DNA of 33,198 bases from JBAZOB01 sp041648895 (GCA_041648895.1 JBAZOB010000011.1:1-33198), one strand, 5' to 3'; counted from the first letter of the stretch, positions 1 through 7,638 are shown. The notes: generated by a model not told the origin, from the sequence alone. A program made the numbers and translations.

Positions 1-537
1 ATTAACCGAATTAGCTACGAAAAAATCTACTCGTTCCGCCGACAAACGGTCATACATCCGCAAATAATTAGTAAAATAAGGCATAACCAATTTTACCAAT
101 GGATTAAGCCAACCAAATTCCAGCCGCTTGGTAAAATAATTATAATAATCGCTCCAATAATACCGAATGGGCGTATGGCAATAACACACATGCAAAGTGC
201 CCGGCTTAGTTAACACACTCTTGGACTCAGCGCTGGCTGAGCTGATCACTAAATCATAATCAGACAAATCAAAATTCTCAAAAATTAACGGTCGCAGATG
301 AGGGAAAAGCTGATGTTTTTTCCTGAACCAAGGAATATGATCTAACCAACTCACAAAAACCCGATGTTTATCCAACCACGGAAACAATTTTTTTTCCACA
401 ACTGATGCATAGATATCAGCTTGTGGAAATATTTCCGCCAAAACTTCTGTCACCTTTTCCGCCCCACCCCGACTAGTCAACCAATCACAAACAATCGCCA
501 CCCGCAAATTTTCCAACTTCTTACTTTTTTTCAACAT
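1..537 (-). CDS. Glycosyltransferase family 4 (GT-B), N-terminal part, cut by window edge
   Basis: The reading frame starts at ATG 537 and runs open for 179 codons to the window edge, so only the N-terminal half is present. Residues 12-24 (VAIVCDWLTSRGG) match the first beta strand and glycine-rich loop of GT4 glycosyltransferases, which bind the acceptor there. HTPIRYYW at about residues 129-136 and VANSVN at the break are also typical of the family; this type usually continues as a S.N motif and a nucleotide-sugar-binding second domain. It would transfer a sugar from a nucleotide donor onto a growing lipid-linked glycan on the cytoplasmic face. It lies 55 bp downstream of the sugar-1-phosphate transferase on the same strand, which suggests a shared surface-polysaccharide operon. 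The family call is firm; donor and acceptor cannot be told. Confidence 0.85.
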   Translation of the reverse strand, partial: MLKKSKKLENLRVAIVCDWLTSRGGAEKVTEVLAEIFPQADIYASVVEKKLFPWLDKHRVFVSWLDHIPWFRKKHQLFPHLRPLIFENFDLSDYDLVISSASAESKSVLTKPGTLHVCYCHTPIRYYWSDYYNYFTKRLEFGWLNPLVKLVMPYFTNYLRMYDRLSAERVDFFVANSVN

Positions 538-548
538 TGCCTATTTCT

Positions 549-590
549 TCAATTTAAAATTTTAAATTTAAAATTTAAAATTTATATAAT
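549..590. repeat. AT-only low-complexity tract between polysaccharide genes
   Basis: Forty-odd bases made almost only of alternating AAATTT and AAAATTT blocks fill the gap between the sugar transferase stop and the glycosyltransferase start. The tract is nearly self-complementary and could fold as a weak hairpin. Similar tracts are common between genes in CPR and cyanobacterial genomes. No coding potential is seen. Confidence 0.5.
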
Positions 591-592
591 AA

Positions 593-2038
593 TTATCTTC
601 CCGCTCTGGTCAACATCAACCAAATGGTTTTAAAAAAGATTTGAAAATCCAACGACAATGACCAATGTTCAATATAGTAAGTATCCAATTTAACAATTTC
701 GTCAAAAGTAAGATCATGACGTCCGGTTACTTGCCAAGGACCAGTAATGCCGCTTTTGATAGCTAACCTCTTTAACTGATGCGATTTATATTGCATAACC
801 TCTTCCGGCAAGGGCGGCCGCGGTCCAATCCAGCTCATCTCCCCTTTTATAACATTGATAATTTGCGCCAACTCATCCAGTCTAGTCATCCGAATAAACT
901 TACCCACACGCGTAATCCGTGGATCATCTTTCAATTTAAACATCGGGCCTTCCGCCTCATTATTTTGTTTCAATTCAGCCAACAATCTTTCTGCCTCCCT
1001 ACCCCCAAATCCATCCCCAACACTCAAATCAGAACGCATTGACCGAAATTTATAAATGGTAAAATTTTTCCCCTTCCGACCAACTCGAGTTGAGGTATAA
1101 AACACCGGCCCCGGCGAATCCAGTTTAACAGCAATTGCGATCAATAAATATACCGGCCACAATGTCAATAAAACCAAAACTGAAAAAACAATATCAAAAA
1201 CCCGCTTCATTATTCTCCCCCATCCTTCCAAAGCTGTTTCTCGCAAGGCCAAAAGTGGGATCCCCGCCACTGTTCGCGTTTCCACATTGGCGCTGACTAC
1301 CTCCAAAATACTCGGAACCAACCGCAAAGTCAGATCATGGTCATGACAAAATTGGATAATTTCCAACATCTGTTCCTCGTTATTCCTCGCTTTGGCTATC
1401 CACACCTCATCCAAACCATATCGCTTATTTATCTTCCCCAGCCGCTCCAAATTCCCCAACACTCGATACCCGGCCACCTTCTCACCTTTTTGCTTTTCCT
1501 CGTCAATCACTCCCACTAATTCCCAACCTAGTTTTCGATTTTGATCCAGATAATCAATCAATTCCAGCGCAATCTCATTTACTCCCACCATCACCACTCG
1601 CCTCACCCCTACTCCGTATCGATACAAAAAACGTTGCAATGTGCGCAAAAGAAACCGTCCGGCAATCAGAAAAAAAATCACAAACAACCAGGCATAAATA
1701 ATTATTAATCGAGAAAAAAACTGATCCCGATTAAAAAAGATAATCATAATCATCAAACTAATCATGGCCGACGCCGCAATAATTACCTTAGACGCCTCCC
1801 GGATAAAACTGGCTATCCCCCGAAAAGCATACAACCCCATCAAAGCAAACACCCCCACCCACAAAGGAATAAAAAGTAAAATATATTTAAAATAATCAGC
1901 CAACGGCAATACCCATTGAACCGGCACAAAATCAAAACCATATATTCTTACCTGATAAGCCACCACAAAACCCGCCAATATCATCACGACATCAACAAAT
2001 ACTAGAGCAATATTGATAAATACTTCTGATCTTTTCAT
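593..2038 (-). CDS. Polyprenyl-phosphate sugar-1-phosphate transferase (WbaP/WcaJ-type initiating transferase)
   Basis: This 481-residue integral membrane enzyme starts a lipid-linked glycan by moving a sugar-1-phosphate from a nucleotide sugar to undecaprenyl phosphate. Four N-terminal membrane segments (roughly 8-28, 48-70, 84-104, 109-130) precede a Rossmann-like domain (VVMVGVNEIALELIDYL, about 148-164). The catalytic bacterial sugar transferase domain starts near residue 278 with a re-entrant helix. It carries the family motifs DSPGP (about 308), KFRSM (about 330), RLDELAQ and GEMSWIGPRP. The length is normal for the long WbaP/WcaJ class. A TATAAT-like -10 lies about 40 bp upstream of the ATG, so it probably heads the operon with the downstream GT4 gene. 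The exact sugar is not readable from the sequence. Confidence 0.93.
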   Translation of the reverse strand: MKRSEVFINIALVFVDVVMILAGFVVAYQVRIYGFDFVPVQWVLPLADYFKYILLFIPLWVGVFALMGLYAFRGIASFIREASKVIIAASAMISLMIMIIFFNRDQFFSRLIIIYAWLFVIFFLIAGRFLLRTLQRFLYRYGVGVRRVVMVGVNEIALELIDYLDQNRKLGWELVGVIDEEKQKGEKVAGYRVLGNLERLGKINKRYGLDEVWIAKARNNEEQMLEIIQFCHDHDLTLRLVPSILEVVSANVETRTVAGIPLLALRETALEGWGRIMKRVFDIVFSVLVLLTLWPVYLLIAIAVKLDSPGPVFYTSTRVGRKGKNFTIYKFRSMRSDLSVGDGFGGREAERLLAELKQNNEAEGPMFKLKDDPRITRVGKFIRMTRLDELAQIINVIKGEMSWIGPRPPLPEEVMQYKSHQLKRLAIKSGITGPWQVTGRHDLTFDEIVKLDTYYIEHWSLSLDFQIFFKTIWLMLTRAGR

Positions 2039-2075
2039 ATTTAAACGCGACGATAAAAATTTCTTATCTGTTCAT

Positions 2076-2081
2076 ATTATA
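2076..2081 (-). promoter_or_regulatory. Probable -10 box (TATAAT) for the sugar transferase
   Basis: A perfect TATAAT on the minus strand lies 38 bp upstream of the sugar transferase ATG. No good -35 is seen at 16-18 bp, so the assignment rests on the -10 alone. Confidence 0.4.
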
Positions 2082-2189
2082 CAAGATAACTTTCAAAAAA
2101 TGATCAAAACTAAAATCATGATAACACAGGCACCATTCTTTTTTAATCAAGATCAGTCCTATAACCACAATTATCAATCAAGCCAATAG

Positions 2190-2218
2190 AAAAAGATCAC
2201 CCAGTTGTGATCTTTTTT
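2190..2218 (-). terminator. Rho-independent terminator of rnpB (symmetric, possibly bidirectional)
   Basis: An 11-bp perfect stem (AAAAAGATCAC / GTGATCTTTTT) around a 6-nt loop starts just past the 3' end of the RNase P RNA and ends in a T run on both strands. It separates rnpB from the downstream polysaccharide operon. Confidence 0.8.
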
Positions 2219-2219
2219 T

Positions 2220-2561
2220 GTGAATCTATAATCCGAGTTCTGTAGTAATTTTTTTAAAAAAAATATTACCGGTAGTCATCAATCTTGGCTTTTGATCGCT
2301 CAAAAGCTCCGGCGAAGTGTTTATTCTTCTTACACCCTAGTGGGGTTTACCCAATTCTATTGTCACCAATAGATTATCAATTAAAATTGATCTTTTCACC
2401 TTTGGCCAGCTAAAAGCCAGCTTTGATTGTCTCTGTGGCACTTTCCCTATCCGCCCAGGGCGGACGGTTGTCTCTCTCCAACCACTCTTGTTGCTATATA
2501 AGCAACCTGGCGCTCGGACTTTCCTCTCTTATTTTTGTAAGAGCGACTACCCAATTCACAT
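2220..2561 (-). ncRNA. rnpB: RNase P RNA, bacterial class A-like
   Basis: This is the catalytic RNA of RNase P, which removes 5' leaders from pre-tRNAs. On the minus strand the conserved 5' block GAGGAAAGTCCGAGC (universal GAGGAAAGUCCGGGC, forming P4) is followed by AGTGCCACAGAGA, then GGGTAAACCCCACTAGGGTG, and near the 3' end ACAGAACTCGGATTATAG (the partner of P4). The ends GTGAAT and ATTCAC pair as P1. One variable helix holds a perfect TCCGCCC-A-GGGCGGA palindrome at 2450-2464 that recurs in related form elsewhere in this window. The RNA is about 340 nt, and a strong terminator follows. The ends are set by P1 pairing and are good to a few bases. Confidence 0.95.
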
Positions 2562-2562
2562 C

Positions 2563-2594
2563 AATATAATCACACAGATAAAAACCAAGGTCAA
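2563..2594 (-). promoter_or_regulatory. Putative rnpB promoter
   Basis: TTGACC (2594-2589) overlaps the stop codon of the upstream ParB-like gene. It is followed after 18 bp by ATTATA (2570-2565) within TGATTATATT. This would start transcription close to the 5' strand of helix P1. Confidence 0.5.
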
Positions 2595-3439
2595 GACCAA
2601 TACTCATCCGCTGGTAAAACAATGCCTTCCGCCATCGCCAATTTCTTTACCGCCTGATACATTTTTTGATCAAACTGACGACTCTTATTTAAACAACGCC
2701 GCGCAAATTCAATCTGCCCCGCCCGCGAATGTTTAATCATATCAAAAATCACCCGCGCATAAATACCAATCTCATTTTCCATATTCGCTAAAGCTAAAAT
2801 ATCCAATATCATCTGAGTCGGTAACCAATAATCATCAAGCATTGGCTCTGCCACCTGCCGACCTATATATGCTTCAATTTTATCTTCACCCCTAAGTATT
2901 CGCCGTAACACCCGATGATTGCCATCGTGAATTAAATTACCCGCTTTTTCTTTAATTACAATAATCGGATCCTGATCACGAATTACCTTCAACAACTCGA
3001 GATTATCAATTTCTCTATGCAGATCTTTTTTCTCTGCCAGATGATCAGTCTGATCATAGTATTCCATCACTTCCATCACTGTTGGTGCCATCTCAAAAAC
3101 ATTCAGACCCCGAATCGATCTGGTCACAAACTGCAGATCAGCCACATTGACCCACTTTTTTTGCCACTCAATATTGATTGAAGTTATTCGATAAACCAAT
3201 CCAGCCAACTTGAAACCCCGTGATACCCCGTGAAAACCATTCCAAAAATCGCGTACCGGCGCCATAGTATTATTGTTTTCAAACCAGTTAGCCACGTCAC
3301 CATCCATTAACTGCCAAATCTTATTATTCCGTACGCTCGGAAATAATTTCCGCCATTCATGTTCCATAAATTCAACGGCAATTTGCCGCCGCAGCGGATC
3401 ATAAATATGCTTGGGATAATGATATTCTTTTTCCATCAT
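2591..3439 (-). CDS. Uncharacterised protein with ParB-like DGNHR motif
   Basis: The product is a soluble protein of about 282 residues with no signal peptide or membrane segment. The only recognisable part is IIVIKEKAGNLIHDGNHRVLR (about residues 159-179), with a G.......AYIG continuation. This resembles the ParB/sulfiredoxin-like fold core, where DG.HR lines a nucleotide pocket (CTP or ATP in known members). The rest has no family I recognise, so partitioning cannot be assumed. An in-frame TTG exists at 3454, but two adjacent ATGs at 3439 and 3436 follow an AAAGAAAAT stretch and are more likely starts. The stop codon overlaps the presumed rnpB -35 box. A ParB-fold enzyme acting on a small molecule or on RNA is possible. 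Confidence 0.6.
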   Translation of the reverse strand: MMEKEYHYPKHIYDPLRRQIAVEFMEHEWRKLFPSVRNNKIWQLMDGDVANWFENNNTMAPVRDFWNGFHGVSRGFKLAGLVYRITSINIEWQKKWVNVADLQFVTRSIRGLNVFEMAPTVMEVMEYYDQTDHLAEKKDLHREIDNLELLKVIRDQDPIIVIKEKAGNLIHDGNHRVLRRILRGEDKIEAYIGRQVAEPMLDDYWLPTQMILDILALANMENEIGIYARVIFDMIKHSRAGQIEFARRCLNKSRQFDQKMYQAVKKLAMAEGIVLPADEYWS

Positions 3440-3513
3440 ATTTTCTTTAGACAATTAATAAAAATTACGAATTAACGAGTGGGGTAAATTAATAATAATA
3501 TGATTAACCTGAT

Positions 3514-3601
3514 TGTCATCCCCGCCTTGAGCGGGGATCTCATATGTAACGCGTTTATTACAGTCTTGATGATAAGATCCCCGCTCAAGGCGGGGATGAC
3601 A
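3514..3601. repeat. Palindromic intergenic element with perfect 27-nt inverted arms
   Basis: Arms at 3514-3540 and 3575-3601 are exact reverse complements, separated by a 34-nt loop. Each arm begins TGTCATCCCCGCC and itself contains a CCCGC..GCGGG inner palindrome. This matches the style of REP/MITE-like repeats widespread in bacterial intergenic regions. It sits between the ParB-like gene and the tRNA-Gly promoter. No ORF is present. Confidence 0.8.
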
Positions 3602-3633
3602 TATTGAAACATTAATTCACACCACTAGTTTAT

Positions 3634-3663
3634 TTGTAATTTCTAATTATCTCCTGCTATAAT
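3634..3663 (+). promoter_or_regulatory. Promoter of tRNA-Gly(GCC)
   Basis: TTGTAA (3634-3639), an 18-bp spacer and a perfect TATAAT (3658-3663) with an extended TGC just before it. The -10 ends 20 bp before the tRNA, as expected for a short-leader tRNA transcript. Confidence 0.7.
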
Positions 3664-3683
3664 TATAATTAGTTTTTAAGAGC

Positions 3684-3755
3684 GCGGGCATAGTATAAAG
3701 GCTATTATACTACCTTGCCATGGTAGAGATACGGGTTCGATTCCCGTTGCCCGCT
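3684..3755 (+). tRNA. tRNA-Gly (anticodon GCC)
   Basis: The full cloverleaf can be drawn. The acceptor GCGGGCA pairs with TGCCCGC, the anticodon stem CTACC/GGTAG encloses loop TTGCCAT with anticodon GCC, and the T arm is ACGGG-TTCGATT-CCCGT. The discriminator is U, as in bacterial glycine tRNAs. No CCA is encoded. A T run follows at once and may end the transcript; the next gene is convergent, 5 bp away. Confidence 0.96.
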
Positions 3756-3759
3756 TTTT

Positions 3760-4569
3760 TTATGCTGCTGAGCCATAACGTCGCAGCCCATCTTTCCATA
3801 AAATCAAAAATATCATCACTAAAATCACCGTCATCAATCCCATTTGCACACCCAACTCCCAGGAGAAACTATCATCCAGTACATTGTAAATCGGGTTCTC
3901 CACTAGAAAAATTGGATAAATAAAAGTCAGCAAAAATTGCATGACATAAGGATAAATGCTTTTGGGGTAACGATTGACCTCCCCAATATTATTGATAAAC
4001 AATAGCATGCCTTGAAAATTCGGCCAGTAAAAATTAGCCAAACCCGCCAGCCAAAATAAAATTGTGTAGATAACCAATGAAACTAGCAAAATATAAATAA
4101 TTTGCATCCAGGCAATTATACCCAATTGGAAATCATGCACATAAAATAAATACGGAAACAAAAACAATAAATACAAGACAATACTGATCGTAAACGAACC
4201 GGAAAAACGCTGATACATAATTAAAAAACGGGGATCAACCGGCTTCAATAAAAAGAAATCCAGCCGCCCCTGATATATTCCTTTAATCATATCCCGCACA
4301 TTGTCCGACACAAACCAAAAAATAAATATTACCACCAACTGCGAAAAAGCAAAAACCAAATATATTTCATGCCTATCAAACCCCGCCAGATAATCAATAT
4401 TCCCCGCCGCGAACAAAAAATAAATAAAGAGAATCTGGATAATAAAATACACCATCGACGTCACCATCCCCACCCAGGTATTCTCTTTATACATAAACAT
4501 CCGCGCCACCGACATCAATGTAATGCGCCAAAACAAGCAGCTGTATTTTTTTATTTTTTTTAGAGACAT
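3760..4569 (-). CDS. ABC-2 type permease (PF06182/COG3694-like), paralogue B
   Basis: A 269-residue integral membrane protein with about six hydrophobic segments. It is the last gene of a four-gene ABC exporter operon. It keeps the order of the family: amphipathic N terminus (KKYSCLFWRITLMS), a first segment with YKENTWVGMV, a loop MIKGIYQGRLDFFLLKPVDPRF in which Q/KG+LD-LLKP is characteristic, and a C terminus ILWKDGLRRYGSAA. It is clearly a tandem paralogue of the next upstream gene, with the same loop motif and C-terminal motif (KDGL+RYxSAA). The two probably form a heteromeric translocation pore driven by the ATPase at 6587-7570. The substrate is unknown. The stop lies 5 bp from tRNA-Gly, on the opposite strand. 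Confidence 0.85.
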   Translation of the reverse strand: MSLKKIKKYSCLFWRITLMSVARMFMYKENTWVGMVTSMVYFIIQILFIYFLFAAGNIDYLAGFDRHEIYLVFAFSQLVVIFIFWFVSDNVRDMIKGIYQGRLDFFLLKPVDPRFLIMYQRFSGSFTISIVLYLLFLFPYLFYVHDFQLGIIAWMQIIYILLVSLVIYTILFWLAGLANFYWPNFQGMLLFINNIGEVNRYPKSIYPYVMQFLLTFIYPIFLVENPIYNVLDDSFSWELGVQMGLMTVILVMIFLILWKDGLRRYGSAA

Positions 4570-4599
4570 TTTGCTATTAACATTAATTTTGTAATTTTT

Positions 4600-5415
4600 T
4601 CACGCTGCCGAGCTATATCTTTTTAATCCATCCTTCCATAAAATCATAAAAATCATCAACAAAATCACCACTATCAATCCAATCTGCGCGCCAAATTCCC
4701 AGGAAAAAGAATGGTCCAAAATATAATAAATCGGATTATTAATCAAAAAGATAGGAATTACATAAGTTAATATTGTCTGCCAAAAAGGCGGATAAACTTG
4801 TTTAGGATTTCTTGATATATCAGAAATGCTGCCCATAAACTGCCACACCCCCCAAAAATTAGGCCAATAAAAATTAATCAACACCCCCAGCCAATGTAAT
4901 ATTAGATGGACAAACATGGATACCAAAAGCAAAATTACGATCAAAAACCAATCCCAACCCGTCAAACCAAAATCATAACGACTAAACAAATAATAAAAAA
5001 TAATCACCAAGTAGGCCACTGTCATCAGGCTCTGAATACCACTGATTTCCTGGTGCATCATCAGAAATCGAATGTTCATCGGCCGGAGAAAAAAATAATC
5101 CAATTTCCCCTTGTAAATTTGCATTGTGGCTTTATATGAACTCTCAATCACAAACCAAAACACAAAAGTAATAATCACTTGCCCAAAAGCCAGCATCAGA
5201 TAAAACTGATAAATATCGTACCCACCAATATAATCAACCCTACCCGCTCCAAACAAATATTTAATAAACAAAATCTGGACCAACATATAAACCAGTGTTC
5301 CCCACAATCCCAACCAGACATTTTCCCGATACAAAAACTGCCGCATCAACGACATCTTGATTATCCGCCAAAATACCCGCCAATACTTTTTCATATTACG
5401 AACCCACATTGTCAT
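4600..5415 (-). CDS. ABC-2 type permease (PF06182/COG3694-like), paralogue A
   Basis: This membrane protein of up to 271 residues has about six hydrophobic segments and the same signatures as its neighbour: YRENVWLG, QIYKGKLDYFFLRPMNIRF and ILWKDGLKRYSSAA. The pair therefore arose by tandem duplication. The start is uncertain. ATG 5415 and ATG 5409 both lie inside one end of a palindromic repeat element (5409-5550). ATG 5394 (MKKYWRVFWRIIKMS) aligns with the paralogue's KKY and may be the original start. AGGA five bases before ATG 5409 comes from the repeat itself. Together with the permease at 5557-6360 and the ATPase it forms an export system of unknown substrate. Confidence 0.85.
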   Translation of the reverse strand: MTMWVRNMKKYWRVFWRIIKMSLMRQFLYRENVWLGLWGTLVYMLVQILFIKYLFGAGRVDYIGGYDIYQFYLMLAFGQVIITFVFWFVIESSYKATMQIYKGKLDYFFLRPMNIRFLMMHQEISGIQSLMTVAYLVIIFYYLFSRYDFGLTGWDWFLIVILLLVSMFVHLILHWLGVLINFYWPNFWGVWQFMGSISDISRNPKQVYPPFWQTILTYVIPIFLINNPIYYILDHSFSWEFGAQIGLIVVILLMIFMILWKDGLKRYSSAA

Positions 5416-5550
5416 CCTGGAAAGAAATCCGCCCAGGGTGGAGCTTCTTATCCAGGACCCCCTTGCTACAAAAGCATTATTAATATTTATACTCCCTCAG
5501 TACCCAGGGGATCCTAAGATGCCGGATCGCTTCCGCCTCCAGGATGACAA
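5409..5550. repeat. Degenerate inverted-repeat element, TTGTCATCCTGGA ends
   Basis: Perfect 13-bp terminal inverted repeats (TTGTCATCCTGGA at 5409-5421 and its complement at 5538-5550) enclose about 116 bp. Further in, complementarity continues imperfectly (CTTATCCAGG.. against CTTAGGATCC..). The right half, read on the minus strand, resembles the common GTCATCCTGAGCGAAGCGA-type intergenic repeats. A TCCGCCCAGGGTGGA near-palindrome (5428-5442) is nested inside. The element fills the gap between two permease genes and supplies the first codons of the downstream one. Confidence 0.65.
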
Positions 5551-5556
5551 CATTTA

Positions 5557-6360
5557 TCACCCGCCCACCAGTTCCAGTTTTTTTAAACCCTTCATCCATA
5601 CCCACCGCAAAATAAAATAAATAACCACCATCCAACCCGCCTGAACCGCAAACTGGATTCCGATCTCGGCGTAAGAATATTTACCCAAATATATTGAAGC
5701 CGGTAAATTAAAAAAGACTACCAGTGGTGAATAATTAATAATTCTGCCCACCACCTCCGGCAAAAATTGAATGGGGATCATCTTGCCGGCAAAAAAAGAA
5801 ATAATAAAATTTATCGCCCAAATAATACTGCCAGTTTCCACCGTCCAAAATGAAATTGAGCCAAATAAAGTATACAAAAACATACTGGTAAACAAACCAA
5901 TTATTCCCATGCCCACCATCAACAAAAAATACCAAACATTGGCCGGCCCGACAAAGTAATCAGTTCCAACAATCAGTATCGTCACTGGTACAATATAGAA
6001 CAACAACGCCACAATATTACGCGACAGATTAGTAGAAAAATAAACATACAAAGAATCCAGTGGTAGAACCAGCCAAGAGGCAATCCGCCCTTCTCGCACA
6101 TCTTCCTGGATATCCTGAAAAGTTTCATGCGACATAAAATGCCGAAAAACTTCCACCACTAAAAAATAAGTTAATAATTCTTTGTAAGTGAACCCGGCAA
6201 TATCACCACTTTGCGCGTACACCGCTCGCCATAAATAGATCACAATAAAAAATCCCAACGCTCGCATGAGTAGCTGCACAAAAAAATTCTCCCGGAAAGC
6301 CATAGTCGCTTGCCAACTATTAATAAACAAACGCCGGTATTTTTTAAACAAAATCCTCAT
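5557..6360 (-). CDS. ABC-2 type permease (PF06182/COG4587-like)
   Basis: A 267-residue membrane protein with about six hydrophobic segments, different from the two paralogues downstream. A basic N terminus (MRILFKKYRRLFINSWQATMAFRENF) is followed by the loop EDVREGRIASWLVLPLDSLYVYF, which is the G+I/L---L.LP region conserved in COG4587 permeases. AGKMIPIQFLPEVV later is also typical. I chose ATG 6360. A TTG 15 bases further upstream would place the start inside the arm of the 96-nt palindrome. It is the first permease after the ATPase gene, but the palindrome separates them, so the ribosome must start anew here. It probably pairs with one or both COG3694-like permeases. Confidence 0.85.
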   Translation of the reverse strand: MRILFKKYRRLFINSWQATMAFRENFFVQLLMRALGFFIVIYLWRAVYAQSGDIAGFTYKELLTYFLVVEVFRHFMSHETFQDIQEDVREGRIASWLVLPLDSLYVYFSTNLSRNIVALLFYIVPVTILIVGTDYFVGPANVWYFLLMVGMGIIGLFTSMFLYTLFGSISFWTVETGSIIWAINFIISFFAGKMIPIQFLPEVVGRIINYSPLVVFFNLPASIYLGKYSYAEIGIQFAVQAGWMVVIYFILRWVWMKGLKKLELVGG

Positions 6361-6366
6361 ATAAAC

Positions 6367-6598
6367 AACAATCAATAATTACAAATGATAAATTACAAAT
6401 TGCAAATGACAAATTACAAGATTAGAAGATTTATTTATCATATATCCTTTATTCAATTAAAAAATCGCTGTTTAAGGACACATGACCAGGGTAACGCTTG
6501 GGTTTTAATTGAATAAAGGATATATGATAAATAAATCTTCTAATCTTGTAATTTGTCATTTGCAATTTGTAATTTATCATTTGTAATTATTGATTGTT
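6367..6598. repeat. Giant perfect palindrome (2 x 96 nt) between ABC ATPase and permease genes
   Basis: Positions 6367-6462 and 6503-6598 are exact reverse complements over 96 nt, around a 40-nt unpaired centre (6463-6502). The outer part of each arm is a low-complexity run of AATTACAAAT-like units. The inner part is TCATATATCCTTTATTCAATT. The distal arm begins inside the last codons of the ATPase (stop at 6587), and the proximal arm ends 6 bp before the permease ATG. In mRNA it would form a 96-bp helix spanning the operon junction; in DNA it could extrude as a cruciform. No ORF or transposase is associated. Confidence 0.95.
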
Positions 6599-7570
6599 TT
6601 CCGCAAATATCTCGGCAATAATCTCCGCCGCCTCTTTTTCTTTAACATCAATATCATCCACTGGCAGTTTTTTTACTAACACACTCAAAACCGATTTTAC
6701 ATCAGCCCGCTTCACCCCCAACAAGACCCGATAGCCATCATATTCCAAAACCTGCCCCAACCCTGACAAATCCTTTTTATAAACTTTTTTTTCAAATATC
6801 ACCTCAATCTGTTTATCCTGAGCATACTTCCTCACTAACCCCTGGTAGGAATCGTCATATATCTTTTCACCATTATTAATAATAATCACCCGCGGACACA
6901 ATTCCTTGATATCCTCCATGTAGTGGCTAGTCAAAATAATCGTCGCTTGCCGGGTTTTATTGTAGTCCCGAATAAAATTCCGCACCGCTTTTTGGCTCGT
7001 CACATCCAAACCAATCGTCGGCTCATCTAAAAATATCACCTGCGGATCATGCAAAAGGGCCGCAATCAACTCACACTTCATTCTTTGTCCGAGCGATAAT
7101 TTTCGCACCGGCACCTCCAGTCGATCACTAATATTGAGCATCTGCGATAGATATTCCAAATTGTGTCTAAATTTCTTTTCCGGAATATCATAAATATCCC
7201 GATTCAATAAATACGTTTCCTGCGGTGGCAAATCCCACCACAGCTGCGACTTTTGCCCCATCACCATGGTGATTTTTTTCTTATATTCTTCCTCGTGATC
7301 CCAGGGATAATAGCCCAAAACCTTGGCCGAACCACCAGAGGGATACAAAATACCCGACAACATTTTTAAAGTTGTTGTCTTGCCCGCCCCGTTGGGTCCC
7401 AAAAACCCGATTAACTCCCCCCGGCCAATATCAAATGAAATATTTTTCACCGCTCGCACATATTGTTTTTGCACACTAAAAAGCCCCCGCACCGAATTCC
7501 AAAACCCTTCCGCCTTTTTTGTCAATTCGAAAGTCTTCGATAAATCCCGGACAATAATTGCCTTAGCCAT
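6587..7570 (-). CDS. ABC exporter ATP-binding protein (COG4586-like)
   Basis: The 327-residue ATPase that powers the exporter formed with the three downstream permeases. Walker A is GPNGAGKTT (58-66), the Q-loop Gln is at 106, the signature LSLGQR at 158-163, Walker B VIFLDEP at 178-184 and the switch His at 216 (LTSHYMED). The insert before the P-loop (EGFWNSVRGLFSVQKQYVRA) and the about 100-residue C-terminal tail are typical of the NatA/COG4586 branch. LSLGQRMKCEL, rather than LSGG, is also usual for that branch. A good Shine-Dalgarno (AAGGAG) lies about 11 bases before the ATG. It heads the operon. The last codons fall within the arm of a 96-nt palindrome. A second, similar ATPase is at the window end. 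Confidence 0.93.
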   Translation of the reverse strand: MAKAIIVRDLSKTFELTKKAEGFWNSVRGLFSVQKQYVRAVKNISFDIGRGELIGFLGPNGAGKTTTLKMLSGILYPSGGSAKVLGYYPWDHEEEYKKKITMVMGQKSQLWWDLPPQETYLLNRDIYDIPEKKFRHNLEYLSQMLNISDRLEVPVRKLSLGQRMKCELIAALLHDPQVIFLDEPTIGLDVTSQKAVRNFIRDYNKTRQATIILTSHYMEDIKELCPRVIIINNGEKIYDDSYQGLVRKYAQDKQIEVIFEKKVYKKDLSGLGQVLEYDGYRVLLGVKRADVKSVLSVLVKKLPVDDIDVKEKEAAEIIAEIFAENNQ

Positions 7571-7638
7571 CGCCGCCCTTCTCCTTTGATTAACAACCTA
7601 CTTTTTTATTATAACTAATAAATTTTCAATTATAAATT

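Noticed and set aside
2488..2736. Open frame antisense to rnpB
   Set aside because: It overlaps the conserved RNase P RNA core on the other strand and the end of the ParB-like gene; no ribosome site and no family resemblance.
5735..5935. Small ORF inside the ABC permease region
   Set aside because: It overlaps a well-supported permease in another frame and has only low-complexity aromatic content.
6367..6598. Palindrome as an amplification chimera or long-read artefact
   Set aside because: Inverted chimeras duplicate flanking genes or give near-zero loops. Here the loop is unique, no gene is mirrored, and a second element of the same design occurs at 9975-10211. Raw reads could still overturn this.
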